A stretch of DNA of 15,459 nucleotides from Zygnema cylindricum (GCA_037447655.1 JBBHKE010003196.1:1-15459); one strand, 5' to 3'; shown: positions 1-7,480, counted from the first letter of the stretch. The notes: generated by a model not told the origin, from the letters alone. Numbers and translations: made by a program.

Positions 1-871
1 GACTGGCAGTTTTCAATGACAAAAAATGCTTTATAGGAAAAACGTAACAGCTCTCCCTGGTTCCTTTTAATGTGGGTTTTTTTTTTTCCCCCTGAGAACT
101 CGCTACATATTAAACAGATGTATATGAGAAAAACAAGAATGAAGTAAAATAACAAGAATAATTCAAAATTAAGGGTCATAAGATTAAAAACACAAACTCG
201 CAAAAATTTATCAACACGGAGCCTAAAATTTCTTTTAAAAAACTTTCAAAATGGTACCTGAATACATTGTTTATTCTAGCTGCCCTAAGTGACCGTAAAA
301 AAAAGAAAATGCCCCACATTGCTATCGGAAAAAAATCTTTTCCAGCTGCACGACCTCACCACAAAACAAAACTTCATAAAAAACCCCAAAAAAGTACAAA
401 AATTATAGAACCACAAAATGAGTAGGAATTAAAAAAATATATAAAGAGTAAAAACTAAAAACCGTTCTTTCAAGGAGATCTAATCCTCTTGGTAAACGAA
501 AAATAGCTCAAAAACTAATATAAAAATTGAAGTGTGAAACTATAAGACATAAAAAACAAAGCTTTAAAATTTATTTTAACAAAAACTTTCTTTCAAAGAG
601 ATATAAAATTCCCTCTATCGGTGAAAAAACAACCCATAAAATGACGAAAAGCAATGCCAAAAAGTAAAACGACAAAACCTTTTCTTCAACAAAATAAAAA
701 CCCCCTCCATCGGTGAAAATAGCTCATCAAATAATAAAACAAATTAAGTGCAAGGATACAAAAAGTTAAAAGACAAAAACTCTTCATTTAAAGAGATATA
801 TAACTCTGTCGATCGGTAGCCCATCAAATAATAAAACAAGTGTAAGAGTAGAAAAAATTAAAGACAAAAAC
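1..871 (-). other. Malic enzyme intron 4 (5' part), AT-rich with exon-end repeats
   Basis: No exon encoding the next family block was found on either strand. This is therefore read as the 5' part of a long intron running off the window. 458-871 is the repeat array described separately. 1-457 is A/T-rich with weak similarity to the same repeat (around 180-240 and 330-420) and nothing else I recognise. Confidence 0.55.
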
Positions 872-915
872 CTTTCATTTAAAGAGATATATAATCCTCT
901 CGGTCGGTGAAAAAT
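458..915 (-). repeat. Array of about 100-bp repeats derived from the exon 4 3' end
   Basis: The exon 4 tail and donor (865-915 plus strand: CTTTCATTTAAAGAGATATA ... CGGTGAAAAATAG) recurs with decay at about 775-820, 672-715, 580-630 and 465-515. Spacing is 90-115 bases. The copies are linked by a shared CCATCAAATAATAAAACAA-type spacer. Read on the gene strand, each copy contains the end of the exon 4 coding sequence followed by a donor-like site. Confidence 0.75.
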
Positions 916-1023
916 AGCCCCATATTTTTGACAGGCTTCTCCCACAGTTGGGGTATAAACGACCGGCATCAATTCCTCCACATGGTTTATGAGAGTTCGG
1001 TAAAACAATCTCTCGTTTCGATC
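872..1023 (-). CDS. NADP-malic enzyme exon 4 with malic signature
   Basis: The exon starts GATCGAAAC after acceptor TTACAG (1029-1024) and ends AATGAAAG before donor GTTTTT (871-866). It is 152 bases: 50 codons plus two bases. It encodes [33 protein letters not shown] and [11 protein letters not shown]. The Tyr of VVYTPTVG is the family's catalytic acid. The 3' end of this exon, donor included, is present again in at least four degenerate copies in the downstream intron. Confidence 0.94.
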
Positions 1024-3516
1024 CTGTAACAGAAAAACGGAAAAAAAGGACACAGAAACAGTTGTCAAACTATCAATACATAACTTTTCTCTCATACTGC
1101 TCCTGTAACCAGAAACGGAAAAAAAGGATATGGAAAGGAAAGAGTTATCAAACTACCAAATTCATAACTTTTCTCTCATTCCGCCCTTGCAGCCGAAAGT
1201 GAAAAAAAAAAAAACAAACAAACGGTTGTCAAATCGGCCAATTCCAAACACATTCTGCTTTAATTTCTCACCTAAGAAAATAAAAATAAGATAAAAACGT
1301 TTCTATCTTTCTCGCGAAAAAAATAAAAAACTAAAAAAAAATGATATACATACCTGTGTGTCCATCATGGCTACATATTGCTGGAGTGGGTTTTTGATCT
1401 CGCGGATATTATTGATGAGACGCTCCACCTGTTATTTTTCAAGCCAAAGAAAGAGAAAAGACCAAAAAAAGAAAGAGGAGAGAGAGAGAGAAAGAGGGAG
1501 AGGAGAGGAGGGGAGGATCAGGAGGCGAGATAAGTTCAGTGATTTAAATGAAAGGCAAAAAAAAGTGCATTGTCGATTAAGTGCTCCGAAGGAAAAGTAA
1601 AAACTGACAATGGATAGCTTCTTCAGCTGGAAGAAAACTTAAGATAGAGACAGAGAGAAAAAAATTGAGAATCAGAGGACGTCACAGTTCAGTATAAACA
1701 AAATATCTAAAACTTGATAAGAGAAACAAAAAAGCACAGCGTCAAGTCTTTCTGACTGAAGTTACGAATTGGTACTCTTTTCAGATTAAATTGTTTAAGA
1801 TTCATAAAGGTTCGGATTTAACATTATTTTACAGTCAAAATTGGTGAACATTTCTCAGCCTCTGCTTCCCAATTATTACGAGCCGGTGGTAAAGAAAACT
1901 ACTTAATAAGAAGCTACTAAATCAAAAATGGTCAAGATTGGTCAAATTGGGCAAGATTGGTCAAAATTGGTCAAGATTGGTCAGAATTTTGCAGTCCGAC
2001 ATTGGTTAACATAGGACTTTGCGGTCAAAATTGGTCAACGTTTTTTGACCTGTAGTTCCTGACTGATGTGAGCCGGTGGTAATAATCCTCGGAGGTAGTG
2101 TCGGTCTCTCTCTTTTGGATCAAATGCGAGTCCTTTATTAAAACGAGGATCTCGAAGAAGCTCCACTCCACTATTCGGAAAAAGAAAAAGAAAGAAAAGC
2201 AAGTGAAAAAAAAAATGGACTCTCTCTCCTCACATACCCTCTAGGCTCTCTCTTCCCCCCTCCCTCCCTCTTTCTATCCGCCTTCTCCCTTCCCATCCCC
2301 CCTCCGACCCTCTATTTACTCCTTGTTAAGAAAAAAAAATATTGCAGCACATTTGACACAAAGATCAGGATTTTATAGGTAGGGAAGTAGGAAAAGGGAT
2401 GGGGAGAGGGAGGGGCGGGAGATAGCACGAGGGGGGTAGAGAGGGACCAGGGATTTTGATTATGAAATGGATTTATGGTATTCGGAAAAGTTAAAAAAAA
2501 AAGGAAAACTAAAGTTCTCCACAAAATAAAATTCTAAAAAAGTTACTTTGTTAATGCAAGGAATTTTACGCAATTTACTGCATAACAGTTTGCAACTACC
2601 AGATCTTAGAAAAAACGGGAACCACTAAAGCAAAACGAAGGGGGAGGGGAAAATATAATAAAATAAATTGGGATGGAAGGAGAGCACATTTAGAGGATTG
2701 CTCGTGTTTTGACCAAAAAAATTGACCAGACATTGGCTACATTGATCAACTTAAAGAAGCATCTAAAATAGGTCATTCCAAAAAAAATTGAAAAAAGAAA
2801 AAACTTGGCTGTTAGAAGGCAAGGCTGTAGGCTGAAGACTGCTTAGAAACCTGACACTTTTAGGAATTACTTTCTTATGTCTTATCTCTTTCTCTATCCC
2901 TCTCCCTCTACCACTCTCTTCTTTTCCGCATATCATTTTGTAGCACCGGAAGTAAAGGAAGCACAAAAAAAATACTTTCATCTCAAACATTCCTACAACA
3001 AATATAAAGAAACAAATCCACAGCTATTATTACCTGCAAAAACTCCTAGGGCCAATATTCACCTGCTTATAGAAATGTTATAACTTGCTTTAAAAAGACT
3101 GTTTATGACTGCTTAAGAACTGTCGTAAACCTCACTAAAAACTATTAAAAATTTCTTAAAAACTGTAATAAAAGCGTTAGAACCTGTAAACTGTTAAATA
3201 CTGCTAAGAAATGTGACATAACATGAAGTCAAATCATGCAAAAAATCAAACTGCAACAGAAAAAATTGCCGGCAGACAGGAAAACAAAACAGCAAAACAC
3301 AAAACACAAAAAAAAAACAGCAATAAAAACCAAAAAAAAAAAACCAAGCAGAAAATAGTACCTCGCAACAGATCGAATCCATGGCGTCATATGATGGCCC
3401 TGACTGGCGCTGTCCTCCGCATATAAATCCATCACTCCGCCTCCTACTATGGCCTCACTGCTTTTGCCCAGAATGGTGTCGTCGCCATTCCTCAACTCTT
3501 TCAGCTGACTCTGCAT
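872..3516 (-). CDS. NADP-dependent malic enzyme, plant/algal type, exons 1-4 (3' part lies off the window)
   Basis: Malic enzyme oxidatively decarboxylates L-malate to pyruvate and CO2 and reduces NADP+ to NADPH. Four exons on the minus strand (3516-3362, 2170-2050, 1428-1354, 1023-872) join in consistent phase and give about 167 residues of a protein that is usually 550-600 long. Family blocks appear in the expected order: GGGV.D.Y.ED and TPW..SVASG (residues 27-53), LRDP.FNKGLAF (57-68), [12 protein letters not shown] (72-84), [10 protein letters not shown] (117-126) and the malic signature [15 protein letters not shown] (138-152). Tyr140 corresponds to the catalytic tyrosine of the family. 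The [12 protein letters not shown] and GEACQKYG blocks are plant-like; animal enzymes typically have GLACQ. The N-terminus is short and acidic/polar, with no evident transit peptide, so a cytosolic form is inferred. The NADP-binding domain should lie left of base 1. No frameshift or stop breaks the visible exons. Confidence 0.93.
1024..1353 (-). other. Malic enzyme intron 3 (330 bp) with acceptor-side repeats
   Basis: This lies between donor GTATGT and acceptor TTACAG. Its 3' two thirds consist of three degenerate units of about 80 bases (starting near 1020, 1099 and 1186 on the plus strand). Each has a CTGYARC segment, an AAACGGAAAAAAAGGA-like segment, a TCAAACTA segment and TAACTTTTCTCTCAT. 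The unit next to exon 4 carries the acceptor, so acceptor-like sites are repeated upstream of the real one. Confidence 0.7.
1354..1428 (-). CDS. NADP-malic enzyme exon 3 (25 codons)
   Basis: This 75-base phase-0 exon has acceptor AATAACAG (1429-1436) and a good donor GTATGT (1353-1348). It encodes [10 protein letters not shown]...[12 protein letters not shown]. This aligns with the plant block around LMHNLRQ..PLQRYMALMDLQ, which directly precedes the RNERLFY motif carried by exon 4. The exon is too short for an ORF scan to call as a gene by itself. It is placed by reading frame, splice sites and family order. Confidence 0.92.
1831..1892 (-). repeat. Degenerate duplicate of exon 2 tail and donor flank
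   Basis: Bases 1831-1892 align without gaps to 2021-2082 (44 of 62 positions by eye), exactly 190 bases apart. The best block is GAGCCGGTGGTAA (1880-1892 and 2070-2082), which codes for the end of GLLPPA in the real exon. The donor position reads GC instead of GT in the copy. Confidence 0.75.
1929..1984. repeat. Short tandem repeat of ATTGGTCAAG-like units
   Basis: About five consecutive units of ATTGGTCAAR (10-12 bases each). The same word occurs in the exon 2 donor flank (2024-2038) and its duplicate (1834-1844), so the array appears to have grown from that flank. Confidence 0.8.
2050..2170 (-). CDS. NADP-malic enzyme exon 2
   Basis: The acceptor is a long pyrimidine run ending GAATAG at 2171-2176. 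The 121-base exon encodes residues 52-92, including [12 protein letters not shown] and [13 protein letters not shown], which are diagnostic of the family. It ends ..GAACTACAG before a donor GTCAAA (2049-2044), a weak match to GTAAGT. Phase runs cleanly from exon 1 (phase 2) into exon 3 (phase 0). The last bases of this exon recur in degenerate form 190 bases further into the intron. Confidence 0.92.
2171..3361 (-). other. Malic enzyme intron 1 (1191 bp), low-complexity rich
   Basis: This spans from donor GTACTA to acceptor GAATAG. Next to the donor (3235-3357) the plus strand is A-rich with CAAAACA units. 3090-3210 holds loose repeats of AAAAACTGT/AACTGT. 2215-2320 is CT-rich and 2385-2450 is GA-rich on the plus strand, so the two tracts could pair. 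No coding exon was found in it. The ORFs here are compositional. Confidence 0.7.
2215..2450. repeat. Paired polypyrimidine / polypurine tracts in intron 1
   Basis: On the plus strand 2215-2320 is a run of CTCTCTCC, CCCTCC and TTCCC words, and 2385-2450 is a run of GGGAGAGGGAGGGG words, separated by about 65 bases. The tracts are roughly complementary in inverted orientation, so the transcript could fold. Each tract is also a candidate for triplex (H-DNA) structure. Similar paired tracts occur at 8700-8930. Confidence 0.6.
3362..3516 (-). CDS. NADP-malic enzyme exon 1 (start codon to residue 51 plus two bases)
   Basis: The ATG at 3516-3514 is the first after an in-frame TAA twelve bases upstream and has A at position -3, so it is the likely start. 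The exon encodes [14 protein letters not shown] and then TPWIRSVA, the N-terminal block of plant NADP-malic enzymes. It ends GCGAG before donor GTACTA (3361-3356). The split Ser codon (AG/T) and the following Gly in exon 2 complete SVASG. The intron just past the donor is strongly T-rich on the sense strand. Confidence 0.9.
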
Positions 3517-3690
3517 CCTGCCGCCTTATTCTCTCAAACTTAGAAACTCTCCAGGAAGATATTCCTGTGCAAAAGGAATAGGTTTGAGAGAGAGAGAGGG
3601 AGACAGAAACACAAGAGAGAGAGTGAGGGAGAGAGGGAGGGAGAAAGGGAGAGAGGGAGGGAGAGAAGGAAAATGGCTAGGAAAACACCG
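3517..3690 (-). promoter_or_regulatory. Putative 5' leader / core promoter region of the malic enzyme gene with a CT-rich tract
   Basis: Upstream of the ATG, bases 3583-3675 form an almost pure GA tract on the plus strand, which is CT on the gene's sense strand. Pyrimidine-rich tracts of this kind are common in plant leaders and TATA-less promoters. I see no TATA box on the minus strand within about 300 bases of the ATG. The transcription start and any leader intron cannot be fixed from sequence alone. This is an inference from position and composition. Confidence 0.35.
3583..3675. repeat. GA/TC microsatellite-like tract
   Basis: Nearly uninterrupted GAGAGA and GGGAGAGAGGGAGG words on the plus strand. 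It lies just upstream of the malic enzyme start codon. Confidence 0.9.
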
Positions 3691-4479
3691 ATTAGGGCAC
3701 GAGTCTTGGTGGCAAGTGAAATTTTTGAAGTGAAAAAAAGGGAAAAAAAAAGTGCACGCGCTGCGTTAGCATCCAGAGGATTTCCGTGACGTAGTAACCG
3801 TATTGCTGTACGATCCTATAGGAAATAGAGTGTCAAAATAGTGAGCAATTCCTTCCGCATGATACTCCACGTGGCTGCGGCAATAGCTGTTTCTTTGACT
3901 TCCTGGAATTCCTTGCTATGTAAAGTCGCGCGGTAGATTCTGTGCTACCTTCCCCATCCGCGAAAACTATCACGGCAGCCAATCACGTGATGTTTGCGTA
4001 TAAAAACCGCCGCGGCTAGCTGGGCCGTACAGTAGGTTCTGCTCCCATGTTATGCCGTCGGTGATATCTGATGATGCTAACGCCAATGCTGACCGTTGAA
4101 AGAAATCTGGACGGCCAGGAATTGTGAAATAGGTATATCTTTTTCTTTTTCTATCACGGACGCCCTCCTTGAAGGACGTTAATTGAAACTCGCCTCCAGA
4201 GTTGTCGCCCATTACAAGAGCGTGAAATGAACGTCTGCCACGTGGAACTTAAGACGGGGAGCGTCCAACATTTTTTGAATCTTGAGAAGGCCACGCGTCA
4301 CACATACCGCGTCCGCAAAAGCTGATGTTGCAGCTGTTTCATGTCCCTGTTAAACGGCTATTCAGGAACGTCACAGAGAAGCGCTCGGAGGTAGTTCCGT
4401 TATTGCCTTTTTGGAAAATACTCACCCCGCACTGTGTGACTCCGTCCGATGCATTTACTATTAGTCTATTACAATCGAA
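3691..4479. other. Intergenic stretch with no recognised gene
   Basis: Base composition is more balanced than in the introns. Short ORFs on both strands (up to about 94 codons) show no family motif. Several CCACGTGG / CACGTG palindromes occur (near 3870, 3983 and 4239). The only organised cluster is the promoter-like block at 3979-4006. Confidence 0.5.
3979..4006 (+). promoter_or_regulatory. Promoter-like cluster CCAAT - TCACGTGA - TATAAAAA
   Basis: On the plus strand CCAAT (3979-3983), the G-box palindrome TCACGTGA (3983-3990) and TATAAAAA (3999-4006) sit in the order and direction of a pol II promoter firing rightwards, away from the malic enzyme gene. No convincing reading frame follows within the next few hundred bases. 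It may serve a noncoding or lost gene, or be chance. Confidence 0.3.
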
Positions 4480-4509
4480 AAGAGTACACCGTCATTCGCT
4501 ATTGGCGTT
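4480..4509 (+). repeat. Terminal-repeat motif copy 1 (TACACCG..ATTCGCTATTRGCGTT)
   Basis: Same motif as the MITE terminus, immediately upstream of it in direct orientation with a 31-base offset. It may be the remaining end of a related element into which, or next to which, the MITE inserted. Confidence 0.65.
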
Positions 4510-4510
4510 A

Positions 4511-4723
4511 AAAACTACACCGCGAATCGTTATTAGCGTTATGAACTCTATATCGGCGCCCTCAAATTTTGACATTAATACCATAAATAGAATAAATTAC
4601 ACTATTTAAGGACGTGGACCACAATCTGCCACGTCTCCTGGCACTAAACTAGAATGAACGACTCTAATTTTTTCTTTACTCTAATAATTTCTCAACGCTA
4701 ATAACGATTCGCGGTGTAGTTTT
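4511..4723. mobile_element. 213-bp MITE with 30-bp perfect terminal inverted repeats
   Basis: Bases 4511-4540 and 4694-4723 are exact reverse complements over 30 positions (core ACACCGCGAATCGTTATTAG). The interior is AT-rich and non-coding, with a small central hairpin (GACGTGG 4612-4618 against CCACGTC 4629-4635). Size and structure fit a miniature inverted-repeat element of a DNA transposon. I could not define a target duplication. The terminal motif recurs at 4480, 5242 and 7911, so the family has several local copies. The superfamily is not assigned. Confidence 0.8.
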
Positions 4724-5241
4724 GGTATCATTTCAAAAGCTCATAAAATTGTGAAAACCGTACAAGCCTTCCGATTATGTGATTTTGACAAAGCTAGGAG
4801 TGATTTTCGACTCCCTTTTTTTTGCTATTTGCTCTTTGTAACATATAGACAAAACCGTACAGATTTCTTGTGTGCCAGTGTAAATTTCAAACCAGAATGA
4901 GAATTGTCGGTGTTCCTACGTGGACTGACGGTAAAGGACCAAAAAGGACAAAACGTCAAGATACCAGGAGCTAATTGTCGGTGGGGACGGTGCTACGTGA
5001 ATCCAGGTGCAACGATTTTGTACCACTGACAGCTATCAAGGGCATGACACGTATAGCTTGCTGGCACGACACCCTCATATATCCCGCCACGATTAGAGAT
5101 CCGCCTGTCCACAAAGACAAAAGGATGACAACCGTACATTCTTCGTACAGTAACCGACAAGACTCATTGTTCGGATTCTAAACTTACGCCTCCATTGTAA
5201 TATTGTGTACAATTCAAACCCAAAAATTGAGCAATTACCTA
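4724..5241. other. Unassigned stretch between MITE and nested element cluster
   Basis: No recognised gene. An imperfect direct repeat AATTGTCGGTG occurs at about 4901 and 4973. A short frame from ATG 4897 (25 codons, Lys/Arg-rich end) has no recognisable family. Confidence 0.4.
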
Positions 5242-5471
5242 CATAGTACACCGTGAATCGCTATTATTAGGGTGAAGTTCCATCAAGCGAAAAGTGTCGT
5301 TTTTTACAGAAATCCGCGACTCTCCGTACCAAATCGTACCGCCTATTTTGTTTTTATACGAAAAACAACATTACACAGAATCTTGCCGATACTCTCCGAA
5401 GGTCTTGGAGGTAATACTGGCCGTCGGATGTTCATCTGCGAGGAGTTCACTTCAATTTTCTCTGTTACACT

Positions 5472-5496
5472 CAACCCACCTCGAGGAGGTGGGTTG
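5472..5496. repeat. Subterminal palindrome of element A1
   Basis: Arms CAACCCACCTC (5472-5482) and GAGGTGGGTTG (5486-5496) with a 3-base spacer. The centre is about 214 bases from the element's left end. A second hairpin follows: TGACACG (5522-5528) with CGTGTCA (5545-5551). Confidence 0.85.
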
Positions 5497-5764
5497 GCAT
5501 ATACAGAAAAAAAAAAATTTGTGACACGGTGGACAATTAAGCTACGTGTCATGATGGAAAACCAACGAAAAATCTTAAGATTTGCACATGACACGCGGTT
5601 TCCAAAATACAACCGAAAATAAAAACGAAATTTAGTAACATTCCCTCGTCACGCTATTTTCAGTAACTTTTGTTCGTCACACTATTTCTCTCAAAGGACA
5701 TTCGTTATGTTCGAAAACTGAAACCCTAAAAATTGAGCTGGCGTCTGCAAAATGCATAAAAGTT

Positions 5765-5923
5765 TTGTCGTATGATTACTTCGTACGCAGGTACATGATA
5801 CGCAAGTCAAGATTTGAAGTTAAGTTTGTCGGTGCTAAAAATCTGAAAGATATTCAATATCGGATCGTAGCTTGCGTGGTGCCAGTCAATTTAGAACACG
5901 TGGCTTACAGACTCTACGTGATG
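5765..5923 (+). pseudogene. Unrecognised decayed reading frame in element A1
   Basis: The frame from TTG 5765 reads SYDYFVRRYMIRKSRFEVKF, then a variable spot, then YRIVACVVPVNLEHVAYRLY. There is no ATG at its start and the open frame simply continues upstream. The comparable DNA in element C encodes SYDDLVHRYMVRK, a stop, then after a net frameshift FQYMILSYVVPFNFEHVNYRL. Several codon pairs differ only at third positions (TAT/TAC, GTA/GTC, AAG/AAA, GTG/GTA, GAA/GAG, CTC/CTG), although amino-acid changes also occur. I do not recognise the protein. The alternating hydrophobic pattern suggests beta structure and nothing more specific. Confidence 0.35.
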
Positions 5924-5937
5924 GAACTTCGACTCAG

Positions 5938-6165
5938 AGCGTTGTTCCATTAGGCGCTCTCTGTAAACGTCAAAAATTCGTTTACTGAGGCGATCGTTCC
6001 ATTGTGTCGGGCCAGTAACCGACATTTGTTTTGCGTGGCACATTTTGATTGGTTCACGTAATAGATGAATACGATTCTGGTAATCTTCAAAGAATCTCTG
6101 AGAGCAAATTGTGACCACATATTTGTACCAGCGAAAGGTAAAAAGTGACTTGTACGACGTATTGA
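5938..6165 (-). pseudogene. Related open frame in element A2
   Basis: This is open from just after a TAA at 6168-6166 to beyond the element's left edge. It begins FNTSYKSLFTFRWYKYVV and ends near VYRERLMEQR, where the last codons overlap the terminal repeat. Alignment to A1 and C is supported by the DNA words GTCGTA and GGTACA at matching places and by V-Y-R near the end. Similarity is weak, and no family is recognised. Confidence 0.25.
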
Positions 6166-6494
6166 ATTAAATATGTACGGGCGGACGAAACGTAAGATAT
6201 GTAAAAGCGTACGAAAATGTCAGAATGGTTAGTGGATACCAACATAAGCGTGAAACAATATCTTCCGTCAAAGATTTTCTTGCGGCTTTCGGTGGCCTCG
6301 CATCCTCCCTGGCGGAAGGCACATGTCATATGCGACGTGTACGCATCTGGTCGCGGGGTCGTCGTGGATATTTGTTCACTTTTCCACGAAGCACGACGGT
6401 ATTCGTTCAGGCGCTGAGAATTGACCTACTCCGAGTCACTTGTTGCGAACTGAAAGTGTCAGACGACGGCTTATCCGATCATGCATCCGACGGT

Positions 6495-6518
6495 CCACGT
6501 TTACGCCCATAAACGTGG
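6495..6518. repeat. Palindrome of element A2
   Basis: Arms CCACGTTTA (6495-6503) and TAAACGTGG (6510-6518) with a 6-base spacer. It lies about 136 bases from the right end of A2, closer than in A1 and C. Confidence 0.8.
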
Positions 6519-7032
6519 AGAATCAAATCCCTCATTCAGTAGCCTTGTTTTTCTGACATTTTTTTTTATTTGGTACGGCACTGTACGAAACAGTACGGCT
6601 TTCAGTAAACAACGTCATTTTTCCCCTAATGGAACCTTGCCCTCAATCGACCGTCTATAGAGTTTGCCGTTCAATTACAGAAACGTATGATGGAACTTCA
6701 CCCTTAGAGTTAAGAAATAACTAGCGTAAAGAAACAACTAGTGTTGTTAACTCTATTTTGGAACGCCAACAAAAAGCAACGTGAATTTATACACCCAACA
6801 CTAATTTGGATAAACATTCCCATGTTGAAGCCGCGATAGTCTTTCACTTAATCGAAGCTTGAACACGTGAGAACATGTTCTCGTGATATTCCCTCGTCTT
6901 TATGACTTGGAATGAAATCTGAGTGCGCTTTTCCGTAGCGACGCACGCAATTTCCAATGTCCACGCCTTTATCTAACACTTAGGGTAGCGTTCCATCTGG
7001 AAATTCTGTAATCGTACGGCGAACATTACAAG

Positions 7033-7208
7033 ATGCTACATTTTGAACGATGTTCTATCGCGCAGTCTGTAATTCACGTGCTCAAAATTAAATGGTACCA
7101 CGTACGATAAGATCATATATTGAAAATCGATATTACTCACCGACCAACTTCAACTTGAAATCTTCATTTGCGTACCATGTACCTGTGGACCAGATCATCG
7201 TACGACAT
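7033..7208 (-). pseudogene. Homologous decayed reading frame in element C
   Basis: ATG at 7208 begins MSYDDLVHRYMVRK, followed by TGA (7166-7164) where A1 has a Ser codon. A net frameshift separates this from the second homologous block (FQYMILSYVVPF.FEHVNYRL), which runs to a stop near 7033. The conserved residues against A1 are S-Y-D, R-Y-M, R-K, Q-Y, V-V-P, N, E-H-V and Y-R-L. The function is unknown. Confidence 0.35.
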
Positions 7209-7480
7209 ATTTTTTGTATTATTTGCAAACTTCTTGTACTCTTGTCAAAAACAAGCTCAATTTCAGTTTTTTCGCGTGACGAATGAGTGCTTCCGCAAAT
7301 AGTGTGTCGAATGGGCTTTAACAAAAATAGCGTGACGAAAGCTCGTTACGAGATTACTTTTGTGATTTCGGTTAGGATTTTAAATTTTTGAATGCATATA
7401 TCATGTACGAAATTTTTCGATTTTCGTTGGTTGCCGTCTTGACACGTATGCTCATTATCAAACGTGTCGCGGCTCAATAT

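Larger units (their letters stand above)
1429..2049 (-). other. Malic enzyme intron 2 (621 bp) with exon-2-derived repeat
   Basis: It contains, from the donor leftwards: a tandem GGTCAA array (1929-1984), a degenerate copy of the exon 2 tail plus donor flank (1831-1892), an AT-rich stretch, and a GA-rich tract (1441-1522 plus strand, pyrimidine on the sense strand) that supplies the polypyrimidine tract before exon 3. No further exon is visible. Confidence 0.7.
5937..6642 (-). mobile_element. DNA element A2 (706 bp) nested inside A1, inverted orientation
   Basis: The ends are GAGCGTTGTTCCATTAGGCG (left) and, reverse-complemented, GGGCAAGGTTCCATTAGGGG (right), 15 of 20 positions alike. TCA flanks both sides (5934-5936 and 6643-6645). 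The right subterminal region (GCCGTAC...GCCGTACC) resembles the long end of A1 and C, so A2 lies opposite to A1. A hairpin (6495-6518) and a frame encoding TSYKSLFTFRWYKYVV (minus strand, from 6165) parallel those of the relatives. It is more diverged than A1 is from C. Confidence 0.65.
5270..6703 (+). mobile_element. DNA element A1 (about 0.73 kb without insert), interrupted by element A2
   Basis: The left end reads GGGTGAAGTTCCATCAAGCG and the right end, reverse-complemented, GGGTGAAGTTCCATCATACG. TTA flanks both sides (5267-5269 and 6704-6706), which suggests a 3-bp target duplication of the kind typical of PIF/Harbinger elements. The ends differ internally: the left carries a long subterminal region with hairpins (5270-5560), the right a short TTCTGTAAT..ACGG.AA type. 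Element A2 occupies 5937-6642. Without it A1 is about 730 bp and collinear with element C. A decayed frame lies at 5765-5923. No transposase domain is visible, so it is non-autonomous. The superfamily is only suggested by the 3-bp duplication. Confidence 0.72.

Noticed and set aside
1929-1984. CRISPR-like array
   Set aside because: Units are about 10-12 bases with no unique spacers. It is a simple tandem repeat in a eukaryotic intron.
3970-4212. 80-codon minus-strand ORF upstream of malic enzyme
   Set aside because: No recognisable motif. It overlaps the promoter-like cluster on the other strand, and nothing suggests splicing to the malic enzyme exons.
4897-4971. Short Lys/Arg-rich ORF before element A1
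   Set aside because: Only 25 codons, no homologous copy in the window and no context supporting translation.
5765-5923. Identification of the A1 frame as a viral capsid or transposase fragment
   Set aside because: The alternating hydrophobic pattern loosely recalls jelly-roll capsids, but no diagnostic motif is present and no search can be run here. Naming a family would be guesswork.
5919-5936. GATGGAACTTCGACTC as a second right terminus of A1
   Set aside because: It resembles the terminal repeat, but alignment to element C shows it matches internal sequence (GCGATAGAACATCG). The true end of A1 is at 6703.
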